Assembly: GCA_900320345.1 (NCBI GenBank)
Contig: ONRZ01000008.1
Span: 1-50,669, forward strand
Length of the DNA stretch: 50,669 nt
From: an uncultured Lachnospiraceae bacterium
GTDB lineage: Bacteria > Bacillota > Clostridia > Lachnospirales > Lachnospiraceae
Direction of reading: 5' to 3'
Shown: one piece after another, positions 42,792-50,669 of the stretch
Position numbering within the stretch: the first letter of the stretch is position 1
Layout: the number at the start of each line of letters is the position of its first letter
Notes under the pieces: generated by a model
Seen by the model: only the letters and a program-made list of their open reading frames with translations
What the model was told of the DNA's origin: nothing
Database searches by the model: none
Program-made: the position numbers and the translations under genes

Positions 42792-45182
42792 CTAAACTAC
42801 CACCAGCGGCGAATGTTCCTCCGCGTATTTCTTAATGTTTGAAACATTGGCATATTTCTTATAACTGTCTCCGTTTACCTCTACCAAAGTAGGCGCCTGC
42901 ATTATACCGTACTTCCTTGCAAGCTCGATGTTTTCCTCGGCATCTATCAGTACGTATTTCTCATTCTTAAGGAATTCCCTTGCCAGCTTGCAGTTCGGGC
43001 AGGTCTTGGTGGTAAACAGATACTTTACATTGGCAGGCTCAACGCTTACCTCCTTATTGTCCGCAAGTCCGGAAAGCTTTACTACCGTAGCGGTCGGACG
43101 CTTAAGCGATGAATTGTCGATATCATATACCACACGGTTCTTATATTCCTGAGCCTTACCGTCATTCCAGTTCTGTACCGGCCTGTAATATCCGGTTATG
43201 CGGCTGTACACCTCGGTCACAGCACCGCAGTGAGGACAGGTCTTCTGTTCACCCGACAGATATCCGTGCTCCTTGCATACGGAATAAGTGGGCGACATGG
43301 TATAGTAAGGAAGCTTGTAATTCTCGGCAATCTTGCGTACCAGTGATGCTGCGGCCTTCCAGTCGGGAAGCTTCTCCCCGAGGAACGCATGGAACACGGT
43401 ACCTGATGTATATAACGTCTGGAGATCATCCTGTATATCCAATGCATCGAAGATATCCGGAGTGTAATCAACCGGAAGATGCGAGCTGTTGGTATAATAA
43501 GGGGTATCGCCGGGATTGCCCGCCGTCTTGATATTCGGCCATCTCTTCTTATCATGTTTGGCAAGACGGTATGCCGTTGATTCTGCCGGAGTAGCCTCAA
43601 GGTTATACAGATCGCCGTACTGCTCCTGATAATCCGACAGACGGTTACGCATATGATTGAGTACTTCCTTTGTAAACTCCTGAGTCCTCTTATCCGTCAT
43701 ATCCGCACGCAGCCAGTTCGCATTAAGACCTACTTCGTTCATTCCCACAAGTCCTATCGTCGAGAAATGATTGTCGAAGTTACCCAGATACCTCTTCGTA
43801 TACGGATACAGGCCTTCATCGAGAAGCTTGCTTATAACGCCGCGCTTTATCTTAAGGCTTCTTGCTGACAGATCCATCAGCCTGTTAAGCCTCTTGTAAA
43901 AATCATCCTTATTTGCCGACAGATATGCGATCCTCGGCATATTTATCGTAACAACTCCCACTGAACCGGTGCTCTCGCCCGAACCGAAGAAACCACCCGT
44001 CTTCTTGCGGAGCTCACGAAGATCGAGACGCAGACGGCAGCACATGCTCCTTACGTCACTGGGCTCCATGTCACTGTTGATATAATTCGAGAAATAAGGT
44101 GTTCCGTACTTGGCTGTCATCTCAAACAGCAGACGGTTGTTCTCGGTATCCGACCAGTCGAAATCCGATGTGATCGAATATGTGGGGATAGGATACTGGA
44201 ATCCCCTGCCATTTGCATCACCTTCTATCATGGTCTCGATAAACGCCTTGTTTATCATGTCCATCTCGGCCTTGCAGTCCTTGTATTTAAAGCCCATCTC
44301 CCTGCCGCCGACTATTGCCTGGAGTTCGGCAAGATCGGCAGGAACGGTCCAGTCAAGCGTGATATTTGAAAAAGGTGCCTGAGTACCCCAGCGGCTGGGA
44401 GTATTAACTCCGTATACAAAGGATTCAACACACTTCTTAACTTCCCTGTAGGAAAGATTATCAACCTTTACAAAAGGAGCAAGATATGTATCAAATGATG
44501 AAAATGCCTGTGCACCGGCCCATTCGTTCTGCATTATGCCGAGGAAATTGACCATCTGATTGCAGAGCACCGACAGATGTGATGCGGGTGCGGATGTGAT
44601 CTTACCGCTGATACCGCCAAGACCTTCCTTTATAAGCTGCTTGAGCGACCAGCCCGCGCAGTATCCCGTAAGCATGGAAAGATCATGGATATGGATATCC
44701 GCATTACGATGAGCATCCGCTATTTCCTGATCATAGATCTCGGAAAGCCAGTAATTGGCCGTTACGGCGCCCGAATTACTTAAGATAAGTCCGCCCACGG
44801 AATAGGTGACCGTCGAATTCTCCTTAACGCGCCAATCCTCAACCTTGACATAACTGTTTACGACATCCTTATAATCAAGGATGGTAGACTTCATGTTACG
44901 CATCTTCTCGCGCTGCTTACGGTAAAGGATATATGCCTTGGCAACTTCGGTATACCCCGCCTGCTCGAGAACGGTCTCCACGCTGTCCTGAACATCCTCA
45001 ACACTGATCTTGTCCCCTTCAAGTTTGTTTTGGAAGTCAGATGTCACCCTCAGAGAAAGCAGATCTATCATATCATTATTATACTGTTTCTCGCAGGCAT
45101 CGAAAGCCTTCATTATGGCATCGCTGATCTTATTAAGATTAAAATCAGTGATCTGTCCATCCCTCTTTACAACACTAAACAT
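42792..45182 (-). CDS. nrdD: Anaerobic ribonucleoside-triphosphate reductase with C-terminal glutaredoxin-like domain
   Basis: Class III ribonucleotide reductase, an oxygen-sensitive glycyl-radical enzyme making dNTPs. The 796-residue protein has an N-terminal ATP-cone (VVKRDGQITDFNLNKISDAI, about 3-90) and a catalytic barrel (GSGESTGSVGVVTINMPRIA). A zinc site VCKEHG...TCPHCG leads to the glycyl-radical segment YSRITGYYRP, with Gly664. An extra domain at about 718-796 has KYLFTTKTCPNCKLAREFLK (Cys728/Cys731) and GIMQAPTLVEVNG, a glutaredoxin/thioredoxin fold with cis-Pro. This suggests a thiol-redoxin reductant in cis, in place of formate. The activase gene nrdG, usually next to nrdD, is not adjacent. 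Two promoters and a NrdR box pair lie upstream. Confidence 0.95.
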   Translation of the reverse strand: MFSVVKRDGQITDFNLNKISDAIMKAFDACEKQYNNDMIDLLSLRVTSDFQNKLEGDKISVEDVQDSVETVLEQAGYTEVAKAYILYRKQREKMRNMKSTILDYKDVVNSYVKVEDWRVKENSTVTYSVGGLILSNSGAVTANYWLSEIYDQEIADAHRNADIHIHDLSMLTGYCAGWSLKQLIKEGLGGISGKITSAPASHLSVLCNQMVNFLGIMQNEWAGAQAFSSFDTYLAPFVKVDNLSYREVKKCVESFVYGVNTPSRWGTQAPFSNITLDWTVPADLAELQAIVGGREMGFKYKDCKAEMDMINKAFIETMIEGDANGRGFQYPIPTYSITSDFDWSDTENNRLLFEMTAKYGTPYFSNYINSDMEPSDVRSMCCRLRLDLRELRKKTGGFFGSGESTGSVGVVTINMPRIAYLSANKDDFYKRLNRLMDLSARSLKIKRGVISKLLDEGLYPYTKRYLGNFDNHFSTIGLVGMNEVGLNANWLRADMTDKRTQEFTKEVLNHMRNRLSDYQEQYGDLYNLEATPAESTAYRLAKHDKKRWPNIKTAGNPGDTPYYTNSSHLPVDYTPDIFDALDIQDDLQTLYTSGTVFHAFLGEKLPDWKAAASLVRKIAENYKLPYYTMSPTYSVCKEHGYLSGEQKTCPHCGAVTEVYSRITGYYRPVQNWNDGKAQEYKNRVVYDIDNSSLKRPTATVVKLSGLADNKEVSVEPANVKYLFTTKTCPNCKLAREFLKNEKYVLIDAEENIELARKYGIMQAPTLVEVNGDSYKKYANVSNIKKYAEEHSPLVVV

Positions 45183-45303
45183 CCCTTATACTCCTCCCCT
45201 TCCTGTGAATACGATACCCATTTTCTACACCCCTTTATTTACAGATTGAGTGAAAAAAAGTTCGCAGTTTAATCCGAATCAGTCAAAAACCGCGACTACG
45301 GTT

Positions 45304-45332
45304 AGTATAGCATTGAGGATTTTAAAAGTCAA
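45304..45332 (-). promoter_or_regulatory. nrdD promoter, proximal
   Basis: The -35 TTGACT (45327-45332) and -10 TATACT (45304-45309) are exactly 17 bases apart. The NrdR boxes lie just upstream of this -35. Confidence 0.85.
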
Positions 45333-45340
45333 CGCGAAAA

Positions 45341-45387
45341 CACAAGATATTATGTGGCTTTTTTGATACATATACAATATATTGTGG
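45341..45387 (-). promoter_or_regulatory. Pair of NrdR boxes upstream of nrdD
   Basis: CACAAGATATTATGTG (45341-45356) and ATACAATATATTGTGG (45372-45387) resemble the 16-bp NrdR consensus ACACWATATATWGTGT. Their centres are 31 bases apart, three helical turns, as in known NrdR targets. NrdR, with ATP/dATP bound, represses ribonucleotide reductase genes. Confidence 0.85.
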
Positions 45388-45399
45388 TTTTTATGTCAA
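45371..45399 (-). promoter_or_regulatory. nrdD promoter, possible distal
   Basis: A -35 TTGACA (45394-45399) and TGTATA (45371-45376) are 17 bases apart. The -10 and spacer overlap the second NrdR box, so this promoter would be blocked by NrdR. Confidence 0.5.
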
Positions 45400-45423
45400 C
45401 CTTGAAATGATCGCTTTTAAGGT

Positions 45424-45463
45424 CAAAAAAACCTTCTCTCCACATATTTAATGGGGAAGAAGG
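45424..45463 (-). terminator. Terminator of the TPR lipoprotein gene
   Basis: ACCTTCT pairs with AGAAGGT with a further imperfect extension, followed by TTTTTTT on the minus strand. It lies about 85 bases after the stop at 45549. Together with the nrdD control region it fills the 45183-45548 gap. Confidence 0.75.
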
Positions 45464-45548
45464 TCAATCGGAAATGGTCAAACAAAAAATGACTTGTTGA
45501 GTCAATTGGTGAAATTATACAAATTTTAATCCTCGATTTGGTTATTAT

Positions 45549-46622
45549 TCATCTCGTGCTCAGGAAAATGTATTCTCTCTGTGCTTCCTCGTCCTGCGGG
45601 TATCTGTCTATGTACTCTTTCATAAGAACTCCGGCCTTCTTGAAGTCCAAAAGATACTCATATGCCACCGCTTCATTGAACCTCAGGCTCTGATCGTATG
45701 CCGGATCGTTTAAGGATATCCCGTTCTCAAATGCGTTTAATGCCTTCTGATATTCCTTCTGCTTAAGGCTCATCAGGCCAAGCTCATTATAAATCGCCGC
45801 ACTGTCCTGATGTTCATCCGTATACGCCGAATAAAGGTTTGAAGCATAGTTGGTATCGCCCAAGGCTTCGTATGATCTTCCAAGATACAGGATAAGCTCG
45901 GGTGTTTCCTCATCCTTGCGTGCCTCTTCAAAATAATTGCGGGCTTCATCATATCTTCCAAGATAATAGGAAAACATTCCGGACTGATACGCGGTCATCC
46001 TGTTGTTCTCCGACATGGCCCTGCTCAAATACCCGTCACCGTCCGACTTCATGCCGGCAGCATCCAGCGCCTGATAAATACAGATATACAGATCATAGTC
46101 GTTATGCTTAAGTTCAACTGCCCTGTCAAAGTCTTTGATCGCGGACTCCCTGTCATTCTTAAGGAGTTCTATACGGCCGCGCAGATAATGCGCATCGGCC
46201 GAGCGTTCATCAAGATCCAGTATGGCGTTGTACGTGTCAAGAGCGGCATCCAGATCCCCGCATTTGTACTCAGACATTGCCATATAATAGTTTATGTCGT
46301 AATCCACGCGCTTAACAAGACCGTTGGATCCCTTCAGGGCTTTCTCGAACGCACCGACGGCTTCCTCGTACCTGCCCTGCCCCATATATGCTATACCCAT
46401 GCCCCTGTAGGTTAAACGCTCATCCTCACCGGCCTTTAATGCATTGTCAAAACAGGTAAGCGCCAGAGCATAGTCCTGCTGTTCAACCGCATCCATACCG
46501 AGATTGATATTGGCTTTTCCGGCTCCGCCCATGCTGCATCCGCCAAGCATCGCTGCAAGTGTGACCGCCGTTAGCGTATATGTGAACTTCTTTCCCATGA
46601 CCATGCTATGCTTTCTTATCAT
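45549..46622 (-). CDS. TPR-repeat lipoprotein
   Basis: A 357-residue predicted lipoprotein with the signal LTAVTLAAMLGGC (lipobox LGGC, Cys29). The rest consists of about nine or ten tetratricopeptide repeats, such as ALALTCFDNALKAGEDERLT, YEEAVGAFEKALKGSNG and YQKALNAFENGISLNDPAYD. TPR solenoids hold protein partners, so a scaffold role at the outer face of the membrane is likely, but no partner is identified. A consensus-like promoter lies upstream, divergent from the TraX-like gene, and a terminator follows. Confidence 0.85.
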   Translation of the reverse strand: MIRKHSMVMGKKFTYTLTAVTLAAMLGGCSMGGAGKANINLGMDAVEQQDYALALTCFDNALKAGEDERLTYRGMGIAYMGQGRYEEAVGAFEKALKGSNGLVKRVDYDINYYMAMSEYKCGDLDAALDTYNAILDLDERSADAHYLRGRIELLKNDRESAIKDFDRAVELKHNDYDLYICIYQALDAAGMKSDGDGYLSRAMSENNRMTAYQSGMFSYYLGRYDEARNYFEEARKDEETPELILYLGRSYEALGDTNYASNLYSAYTDEHQDSAAIYNELGLMSLKQKEYQKALNAFENGISLNDPAYDQSLRFNEAVAYEYLLDFKKAGVLMKEYIDRYPQDEEAQREYIFLSTR

Positions 46623-46654
46623 TATGCCTTCTCACCTTCTATGCATATGCCGAT

Positions 46655-46683
46655 AGTATACCCGACTTTTATCCGTTTTACAA
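46655..46683 (-). promoter_or_regulatory. Promoter of the TPR lipoprotein gene
   Basis: The -35 TTGTAA (46678-46683) and the -10 TATACT (46655-46660) are 17 bases apart. The -35 overlaps that of the opposing promoter. Confidence 0.7.
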
Positions 46684-46705
46684 GAAGACCGGCCGGTGCT
46701 ATATT
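46677..46705 (+). promoter_or_regulatory. Promoter of the TraX-like gene
   Basis: The -35 TTTACA (46677-46682) and the -10 TATATT (46700-46705) are 17 bases apart. Transcription would start at or very near the ATG at 46712. Confidence 0.65.
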
Positions 46706-46711
46706 ATATTT

Positions 46712-47467
46712 ATGTCCATAAAAGAGAAAATATTCGAAACAAAATATCTGAGCGGAAGCACCTTAAAGATCATCGCATGCACAAGCATGTTCATAGATCA
46801 TTTTTTTCATATCCTTATGCGCACATACCGGGATCATGTGGCAACACTTGATTACGACACCATAAAGAATTTTAATACAATATATAAGATAGGACGCGGT
46901 ATAGGCAGGATCGCCTTCCCGATATTCTGTTTCCTTCTTGTCGAGGGTTTCCTGCATACAAAGGATATACGCAAATACTTAGCCCGTCTCTTCGTGATGG
47001 CCCTCTTATCCGAGCATGCCTTTAATCTGCTGTATTCCGGACACCATATGGAACCCGAAGGACAGAGTATCTTCTTAACCCTCTTTATAGGATTGCTCAC
47101 CATCTGGGGGATAGATAAGATCCGGACTATGGAAAACATGCCCAGGCAAGCCGCCGCCTCATTCACACTTGCCATAATAATCGCGGGATGTCTGGCTGCA
47201 TATCTTTTAAAAACCGATTACTCTTACCATGGGATAATGTCGATCGCAGCCATTTATCTTCTCCGCAGCGACATAGGTCTTACCTGCGTCGGAGGAGCCA
47301 TATCGTTTATTTGGGAGCCCTGGGCCATTCCGGCTTTCATCCCCATATATTTCTATAACGGCAAGCGCGGGTTAAGGGCAAAATATATCTTCTATCTCTT
47401 CTATCCGCTGCATATATATCTGATCTACTTCATCCTTACTTATGTTCTTCCTCCAGGAAGCCTATAA
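46712..47467 (+). CDS. TraX-family membrane protein
   Basis: The only plus-strand gene in the window. The 251-residue protein has the TraX (PF05857) look: LSGSTLKIIACTSMFIDHFF at the N-terminus, GRIAFPIFCFLLVEGFLHT, and several membrane helices (LFVMALLSEHAFNLLY, FLTLFIGLLTIWGI, AASFTLAIIIAGCLAAYLL, YIFYLFYPLHIYLIYFILTY). TraX of the F plasmid acetylates pilin; chromosomal relatives probably acetylate other surface molecules. There is no ribosome site before the ATG and the promoter's -10 ends six bases upstream, so the mRNA is probably leaderless. Its last 32 bases overlap the end of the convergent hydrolase gene. Confidence 0.9.
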   Translation: MSIKEKIFETKYLSGSTLKIIACTSMFIDHFFHILMRTYRDHVATLDYDTIKNFNTIYKIGRGIGRIAFPIFCFLLVEGFLHTKDIRKYLARLFVMALLSEHAFNLLYSGHHMEPEGQSIFLTLFIGLLTIWGIDKIRTMENMPRQAAASFTLAIIIAGCLAAYLLKTDYSYHGIMSIAAIYLLRSDIGLTCVGGAISFIWEPWAIPAFIPIYFYNGKRGLRAKYIFYLFYPLHIYLIYFILTYVLPPGSL

Positions 47468-48641
47468 GCTTATCGATATATCCGCTCAGCTTATCGGAAC
47501 CTTCTTCAAGTTTCTTCCTGTATTTTTCCTTCTCCTCTTCTATCTGTTCGCTTACATATTCCCGCACCGTTTCTCCTATCGCATCTGACAGATCCCTGAA
47601 TATCCCTTTAAGGATATCGCGATCCTCTTCATTCATACCTTCATAAGTACTCTTTATCCTGCGTCCCGAATTTACCGGATCGCCCATAACATCGTTAAGA
47701 TCGTCGGAACCTAAGCCTCTTACTATCTCAAACAACAGCTCCACAAATTCCTGTCTCTGTTCACGGTCCATGCCCCGTATCCATTTATTCACCGATCTGT
47801 CCGTTACATATCTGTGTCTGAAAATACTGTCCGCCTTCTTAAAACCGACACCGTCTATCAGCCAGTTATAAGGGTCGTGCTGAAGAAGACCGAAATTACG
47901 GCATTTCACGACCTCGTAATTTTCCTGTGTCTGCAATACCATGCCTACCACAGATGATCTGGGGACACTTTTTCTTATCCTGTCCTTTATGCAGGCAAAT
48001 TCCTCACTGTCAAGCACGCCTTCCGCAAATCCCGGACCGTCATGCGAATAGATGGCTTCTATCCTGCTCCTTACCTTCGGTCTGCACATCATCGAAGCAT
48101 ATACCGCGAGATTCCCTCCCTTTGAATGTCCGCCGACCGTAAGATCCGATGCCACAGAACTCCCTATCCTGTTGAGGTACTGTACCGCCTTCTCCTGTGC
48201 GGGCACCGGTGTTATGAACGACATGTTGAAATCCTCCTTCCAGCCGGTCAGCGTCTCATCCGTGCCCCTGAAAGCAACATACGTAAAACCGTTGTCAAAC
48301 ATGCAGGTGATGGCCGAAAACTGTATCTCCCACTGTGGATCCACAATGTTCACATGATCGTAGAGCCTTACGGACGAGAATCTCCTGCTTCCCGCCATTG
48401 CCTCGAACAATTCGCGGTTTACCTTCTCAAATCTGCTGTCGGCATAAAGCGTCTCATAATCCCCGCTCTCCTTAAGTTCCCATATACGCATGGCCTTTTT
48501 TACCCTTCCGCTCCCGGTAAGGATCTTATCGAACTTAAGATAGGAAAACTGGGAAAGCACAAGGGAATCCACCTCATTAAACGGTTCTTCCTCTATCGTA
48601 TATCTTCCGTATCCGATAACATAGTCGGTTATATTACCCAT
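47436..48641 (-). CDS. DUF2974 (Mbeg1-like) alpha/beta hydrolase
   Basis: A 401-residue protein resembling the Mbeg1-like DUF2974 family. FTYVAFRGTDETLTGWKEDF and VGGHSKGGNLAVYASMM give the lipase-like core, with the likely nucleophile Ser173 in GHSKG. SHDGPGF follows as in the family. The C-terminal 80 residues are charged and probably coiled coil (EQIEEEKEKYRKKLEEGSDK). No signal peptide is seen, so it is cytoplasmic. The substrate is not known. Its 3' end overlaps the traX-like gene on the opposite strand by 32 bases. Confidence 0.88.
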   Translation of the reverse strand: MGNITDYVIGYGRYTIEEEPFNEVDSLVLSQFSYLKFDKILTGSGRVKKAMRIWELKESGDYETLYADSRFEKVNRELFEAMAGSRRFSSVRLYDHVNIVDPQWEIQFSAITCMFDNGFTYVAFRGTDETLTGWKEDFNMSFITPVPAQEKAVQYLNRIGSSVASDLTVGGHSKGGNLAVYASMMCRPKVRSRIEAIYSHDGPGFAEGVLDSEEFACIKDRIRKSVPRSSVVGMVLQTQENYEVVKCRNFGLLQHDPYNWLIDGVGFKKADSIFRHRYVTDRSVNKWIRGMDREQRQEFVELLFEIVRGLGSDDLNDVMGDPVNSGRRIKSTYEGMNEEDRDILKGIFRDLSDAIGETVREYVSEQIEEEKEKYRKKLEEGSDKLSGYIDKLIGFLEEEHK

Positions 48642-48666
48642 TCATGCTCCTTTGACCAAAATCACA

Positions 48667-48699
48667 GAAATCCCTTGAGCCGTCTGCCCAAGGGATTTC
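48667..48699 (-). terminator. Hairpin after the DUF3048 gene
   Basis: GAAATCCCTTG pairs with CAAGGGATTTC, an 11-bp stem, with a further GC pair inside. It is about 20 bases after the stop at 48720. No T-run follows on the minus strand, so termination may be weak, but the position fits. Confidence 0.6.
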
Positions 48700-48719
48700 C
48701 GAAAAAGCGGTCGTATTCC

Positions 48720-49853
48720 TTATTCTATCGTTAATCCGCTCCATATATCATCGGGAACAAGTGCCACATAGGTACGTCCCGTGTTAAGTACTATCTCTTC
48801 GCCGTCTTTATCATAATATCTTGTAGGCGTAAGCTCATCATCCTTAGTCCATGTGACCGGGATGCATTTACCGTTAGTGATATAATAACCGTCACGGTTG
48901 AAATCTATCGAATGGAACATCATGTATCCGTTTGAGTCGAACTGTACATAACGGCAGTTCTGTATAAGGATGTTCTTAAACGAAAGCTGCTGGTCTCCGT
49001 TGCCCGGATCCGTATGCTTCATGCCATACTCGGAATACAGATATGTACCGCTTGCGGGATCATAATCCATATAAGGCTTGTTATGCTTATAAGGCATCTG
49101 GATATGAGTGCAGCTCTTGGCATCCGGGTACTGGCTAAGATCATTGGGCTTGCTCTCCGAAGTAAACTTGTAATGCGGACCCGGATAGTAATCGTTGTAG
49201 GTCTTGCTGTACTTGGGATGGCTTGCGAAGTTCTTGTCTATATCGCCTTCAAGTATATACTCGGTGAACTCCCTCGACTTGCCGTTGTTGACACGCGAGA
49301 ATGTTCCGCTGAAGTTCTCTACGAAATCCTTGGCCATATAATCATCTATATAGAAAGGACCTCCGTCATGGCAGACAACCGCATTCCATTCAGGTATGAT
49401 CTGAAGGTTTGTGGGCCTTACGCTTCGTATACTTCCTATCTGCTTAACACTGTTATAATCCTTAAACAATACCATCAGTCGTGTAACACCGTCATTGGCG
49501 GTACTGTTTGTCATCTCATATACAACATCCGACTGTGTGAGTCCGTAATGAGGAAGCGCTGTCTTCTCATTATCAACCATGGCTGCGATAGGCCTCTGTT
49601 CCTTAAGCGCTTCGTCTATCCACTCATTTGTCAGCTCACTGCGGTACATTCCTTCTCTGGTCTCTTCATCGCCTGCCTCTGTCTCGACGCTTACCGCAGG
49701 TGCCGGAGCATCATCATCCGTTATGACCTGTATGACCGGCTCATTACCCGCCGTATCGGGCTCTGCTTCCGGTGTATCCTCCTCCTTGCTGCATCCGCCA
49801 AACACAAGAGCCGTCGTCAATGCAAGCATCAGAAACAAGTTTCTCTTCTTCAT
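48720..49853 (-). CDS. DUF3048 lipoprotein (YerB-like)
   Basis: A 377-residue secreted lipoprotein with signal LFLMLALTTALVFGGC (lipobox FGGC, Cys21), an acidic linker (about 22-65) and a DUF3048 domain. The domain shows PIAAMVDNEKTALPHYGLTQ, DVVYEMTNSTANDGVTRLM and QIGSIRSVRPTNLQIIPEWN, with AVVCHDGGPFYIDDYM and a C-terminal TGRTYVALVP. YerB-family proteins sit at the cell surface; the function is not established. GGGAGG precedes the ATG. It has its own promoter at 49931-49959. Confidence 0.92.
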   Translation of the reverse strand: MKKRNLFLMLALTTALVFGGCSKEEDTPEAEPDTAGNEPVIQVITDDDAPAPAVSVETEAGDEETREGMYRSELTNEWIDEALKEQRPIAAMVDNEKTALPHYGLTQSDVVYEMTNSTANDGVTRLMVLFKDYNSVKQIGSIRSVRPTNLQIIPEWNAVVCHDGGPFYIDDYMAKDFVENFSGTFSRVNNGKSREFTEYILEGDIDKNFASHPKYSKTYNDYYPGPHYKFTSESKPNDLSQYPDAKSCTHIQMPYKHNKPYMDYDPASGTYLYSEYGMKHTDPGNGDQQLSFKNILIQNCRYVQFDSNGYMMFHSIDFNRDGYYITNGKCIPVTWTKDDELTPTRYYDKDGEEIVLNTGRTYVALVPDDIWSGLTIE

Positions 49854-49898
49854 TTATATTGCCTCCCTTATTAAATTACAAATACACATAAAACATAC

Positions 49899-49919
49899 AG
49901 CCGAAATGCTTCGTCGGCT
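49899..49919 (-). promoter_or_regulatory. Small hairpin in the DUF3048 leader
   Basis: AGCCGA pairs with TCGGCT around a nine-base loop, just downstream of the predicted transcript start. It may stabilise the 5' end. Confidence 0.35.
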
Positions 49920-49930
49920 CATTCTAGGAC

Positions 49931-49959
49931 ATTTTACCACAAAATAATGTATAAGTCAC
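49931..49959 (-). promoter_or_regulatory. Promoter of the DUF3048 gene
   Basis: The -35 GTGACT (49954-49959) and the -10 TAAAAT (49931-49936) are 17 bases apart. Confidence 0.6.
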
Positions 49960-49985
49960 TGAAAAAATACACAAGTTTTAGATAT

Positions 49986-50669
49986 TTATCGCGTCTGTTT
50001 GGTGTATTTTTCTATAAATCCGTTCGTATATACCTCCGCCCCCTTCTCATTAAGATGAGAAGAATCGCCGAAGAAGGCGTTATCATAACATGGTATCTCG
50101 GTCTCAAACAGGATATCCGGATTATCATCGGCGAATTTCCTTATATAACTTTGGTATTCCTTCACATAGCCTTCATCAAGTCTTGAATATGAAGCCTCGT
50201 TCATGGGCGGCTGCAGCACTATGGTATCTATCCCGTTCTCACCGCACAGCTTTAGCAGTTTGTCAAAATAGCAGGTTATGAGCAGATGCTCCCCTCCCCT
50301 GTCCATTTCCGTATAATTGGCTTCATAGTTGATGTCATCGCAGCCGTCTTTTGTACCGTATAACGCATGTCCCCTGTTTGTCCGCTGTTCTTCATACAGC
50401 TTTTTGTTGACAGAATACCGCCCGTTGCCCCTTGAATTTATGAGTGCGGGAAGATAACTGTCCGGAAGCCGCAAATACATGCTTAAGATATCGGATCTAT
50501 CAAAATCCTCAAAGACGCGGGCTTTATATGAGATCCCCTGCGAGTAAAGATCCATGGCCTCCCTTAAAGTAAGGTGGTGGAAATACAGTGTCCTGTTTTC
50601 GTAATTGTCCATATACGAATAATGAAAGGGAGCAAACATGATGATCACACGCCCGGGTGCTCCGTTTAC
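49986..50669 (-). CDS. SGNH-type esterase/acyl-transferase-related protein, C-terminal part (cut by window edge)
   Basis: The frame is open to the window edge (VNGAPGRVIIMFAPFHYSYM), so the N-terminus lies outside. About 227 codons are present. A late FFGDSSHLNEKGAEVYTNGF contains the Asp-x-x-His pair that closes the catalytic triad in SGNH/GDSL hydrolases, and TIVLQPPMNEASY fits the preceding strand. Similar domains occur in DltD-like and AlgX-like proteins that modify cell-wall polymers. The Ser motif is outside the window, so activity cannot be judged. The GTG at 50648 is an internal codon and not the likely start. Confidence 0.75.
   Translation of the reverse strand, partial: VNGAPGRVIIMFAPFHYSYMDNYENRTLYFHHLTLREAMDLYSQGISYKARVFEDFDRSDILSMYLRLPDSYLPALINSRGNGRYSVNKKLYEEQRTNRGHALYGTKDGCDDINYEANYTEMDRGGEHLLITCYFDKLLKLCGENGIDTIVLQPPMNEASYSRLDEGYVKEYQSYIRKFADDNPDILFETEIPCYDNAFFGDSSHLNEKGAEVYTNGFIEKYTKQTR

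Noticed and set aside
45421..45440. CtsR-like GGTCAAA heptad
   Set aside because: Only one heptad is present and it is part of the terminator T-tract region after the TPR gene.
1..50669. CRISPR array, prophage or insertion sequence
   Set aside because: No regularly spaced repeats, integrase, transposase or terminal inverted repeats with target duplications were seen; the only direct repeat pair is the 24-mer after pyrF.

Overview
The window is about 50.7 kb of a low-to-medium GC Gram-positive chromosome. Gene content points to the class Clostridia, most likely family Lachnospiraceae: a class III fructose-bisphosphatase, a DUF6142 membrane protein, a one-chain PurL, a class III ribonucleotide reductase, paired multidrug ABC transporters, and small Lachnospiraceae-type hypothetical proteins. 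The family assignment is inferred from protein character, not from a marker search. Every gene except one (a TraX-family gene at 46712) lies on the minus strand, so the text below follows the minus strand from high to low coordinates. I see no rRNA, tRNA, CRISPR array, prophage or insertion sequence.

50669-41477: a partial SGNH-type esterase enters from the edge. It is followed by a DUF3048 lipoprotein, a DUF2974 (Mbeg1-like) alpha/beta hydrolase, the opposing traX-like gene (probably leaderless), a TPR lipoprotein, nrdD with a C-terminal glutaredoxin-like domain and a pair of NrdR boxes, and pyrF. 41476-37389: yigZ, typA, a DUF1189-like membrane protein, and a divergent clpP that heads a two-gene unit with a CbbX/SpoVK-type AAA+ ATPase. 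35230-27689: mgtE, with its own promoter, leader hairpin and possible leader peptide. It is followed by a MotA/TolQ-like plus MotB/OmpA-like pair resembling the ZorA-ZorB motor of Zorya systems but without the Zorya effectors, and then two ABC exporter genes, the second of which is broken.

27667-20350: pyrE, DUF6142, an M29-like aminopeptidase, then the purine cluster purE-purM-purN-purD with a small zinc-ribbon/HTH protein at its end. 20028-14711: a secreted SH3b-repeat glucosaminidase broken by an internal deletion and frameshift, then a 902-residue membrane protein with a cohesin-like ectodomain, a long Asp/Glu tract and a Tyr/Gly/Gln/Pro-rich tail. 14624-2403: clpC, an endosialidase-annotated small protein, radA, purL, rubrerythrin, an AmmeMemoRadiSam pair (fused B+A protein and radical SAM enzyme) and miaA. 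2406-1: a strong promoter, a lysine riboswitch with terminator, dapA-dapB, and the start of a class III fbp.

The most interesting points are the divergent ClpP with its adjacent AAA+ protein, the effector-less Zorya-like stator pair, and two genes that each appear to have lost roughly 35-45 internal codons with a frame change. The low-complexity membrane protein and several well-formed regulatory regions (lysine riboswitch, NrdR box pair, clpP palindrome, mgtE leader) also merit a look. All functions are read from motifs in the sequence; no database search was possible.
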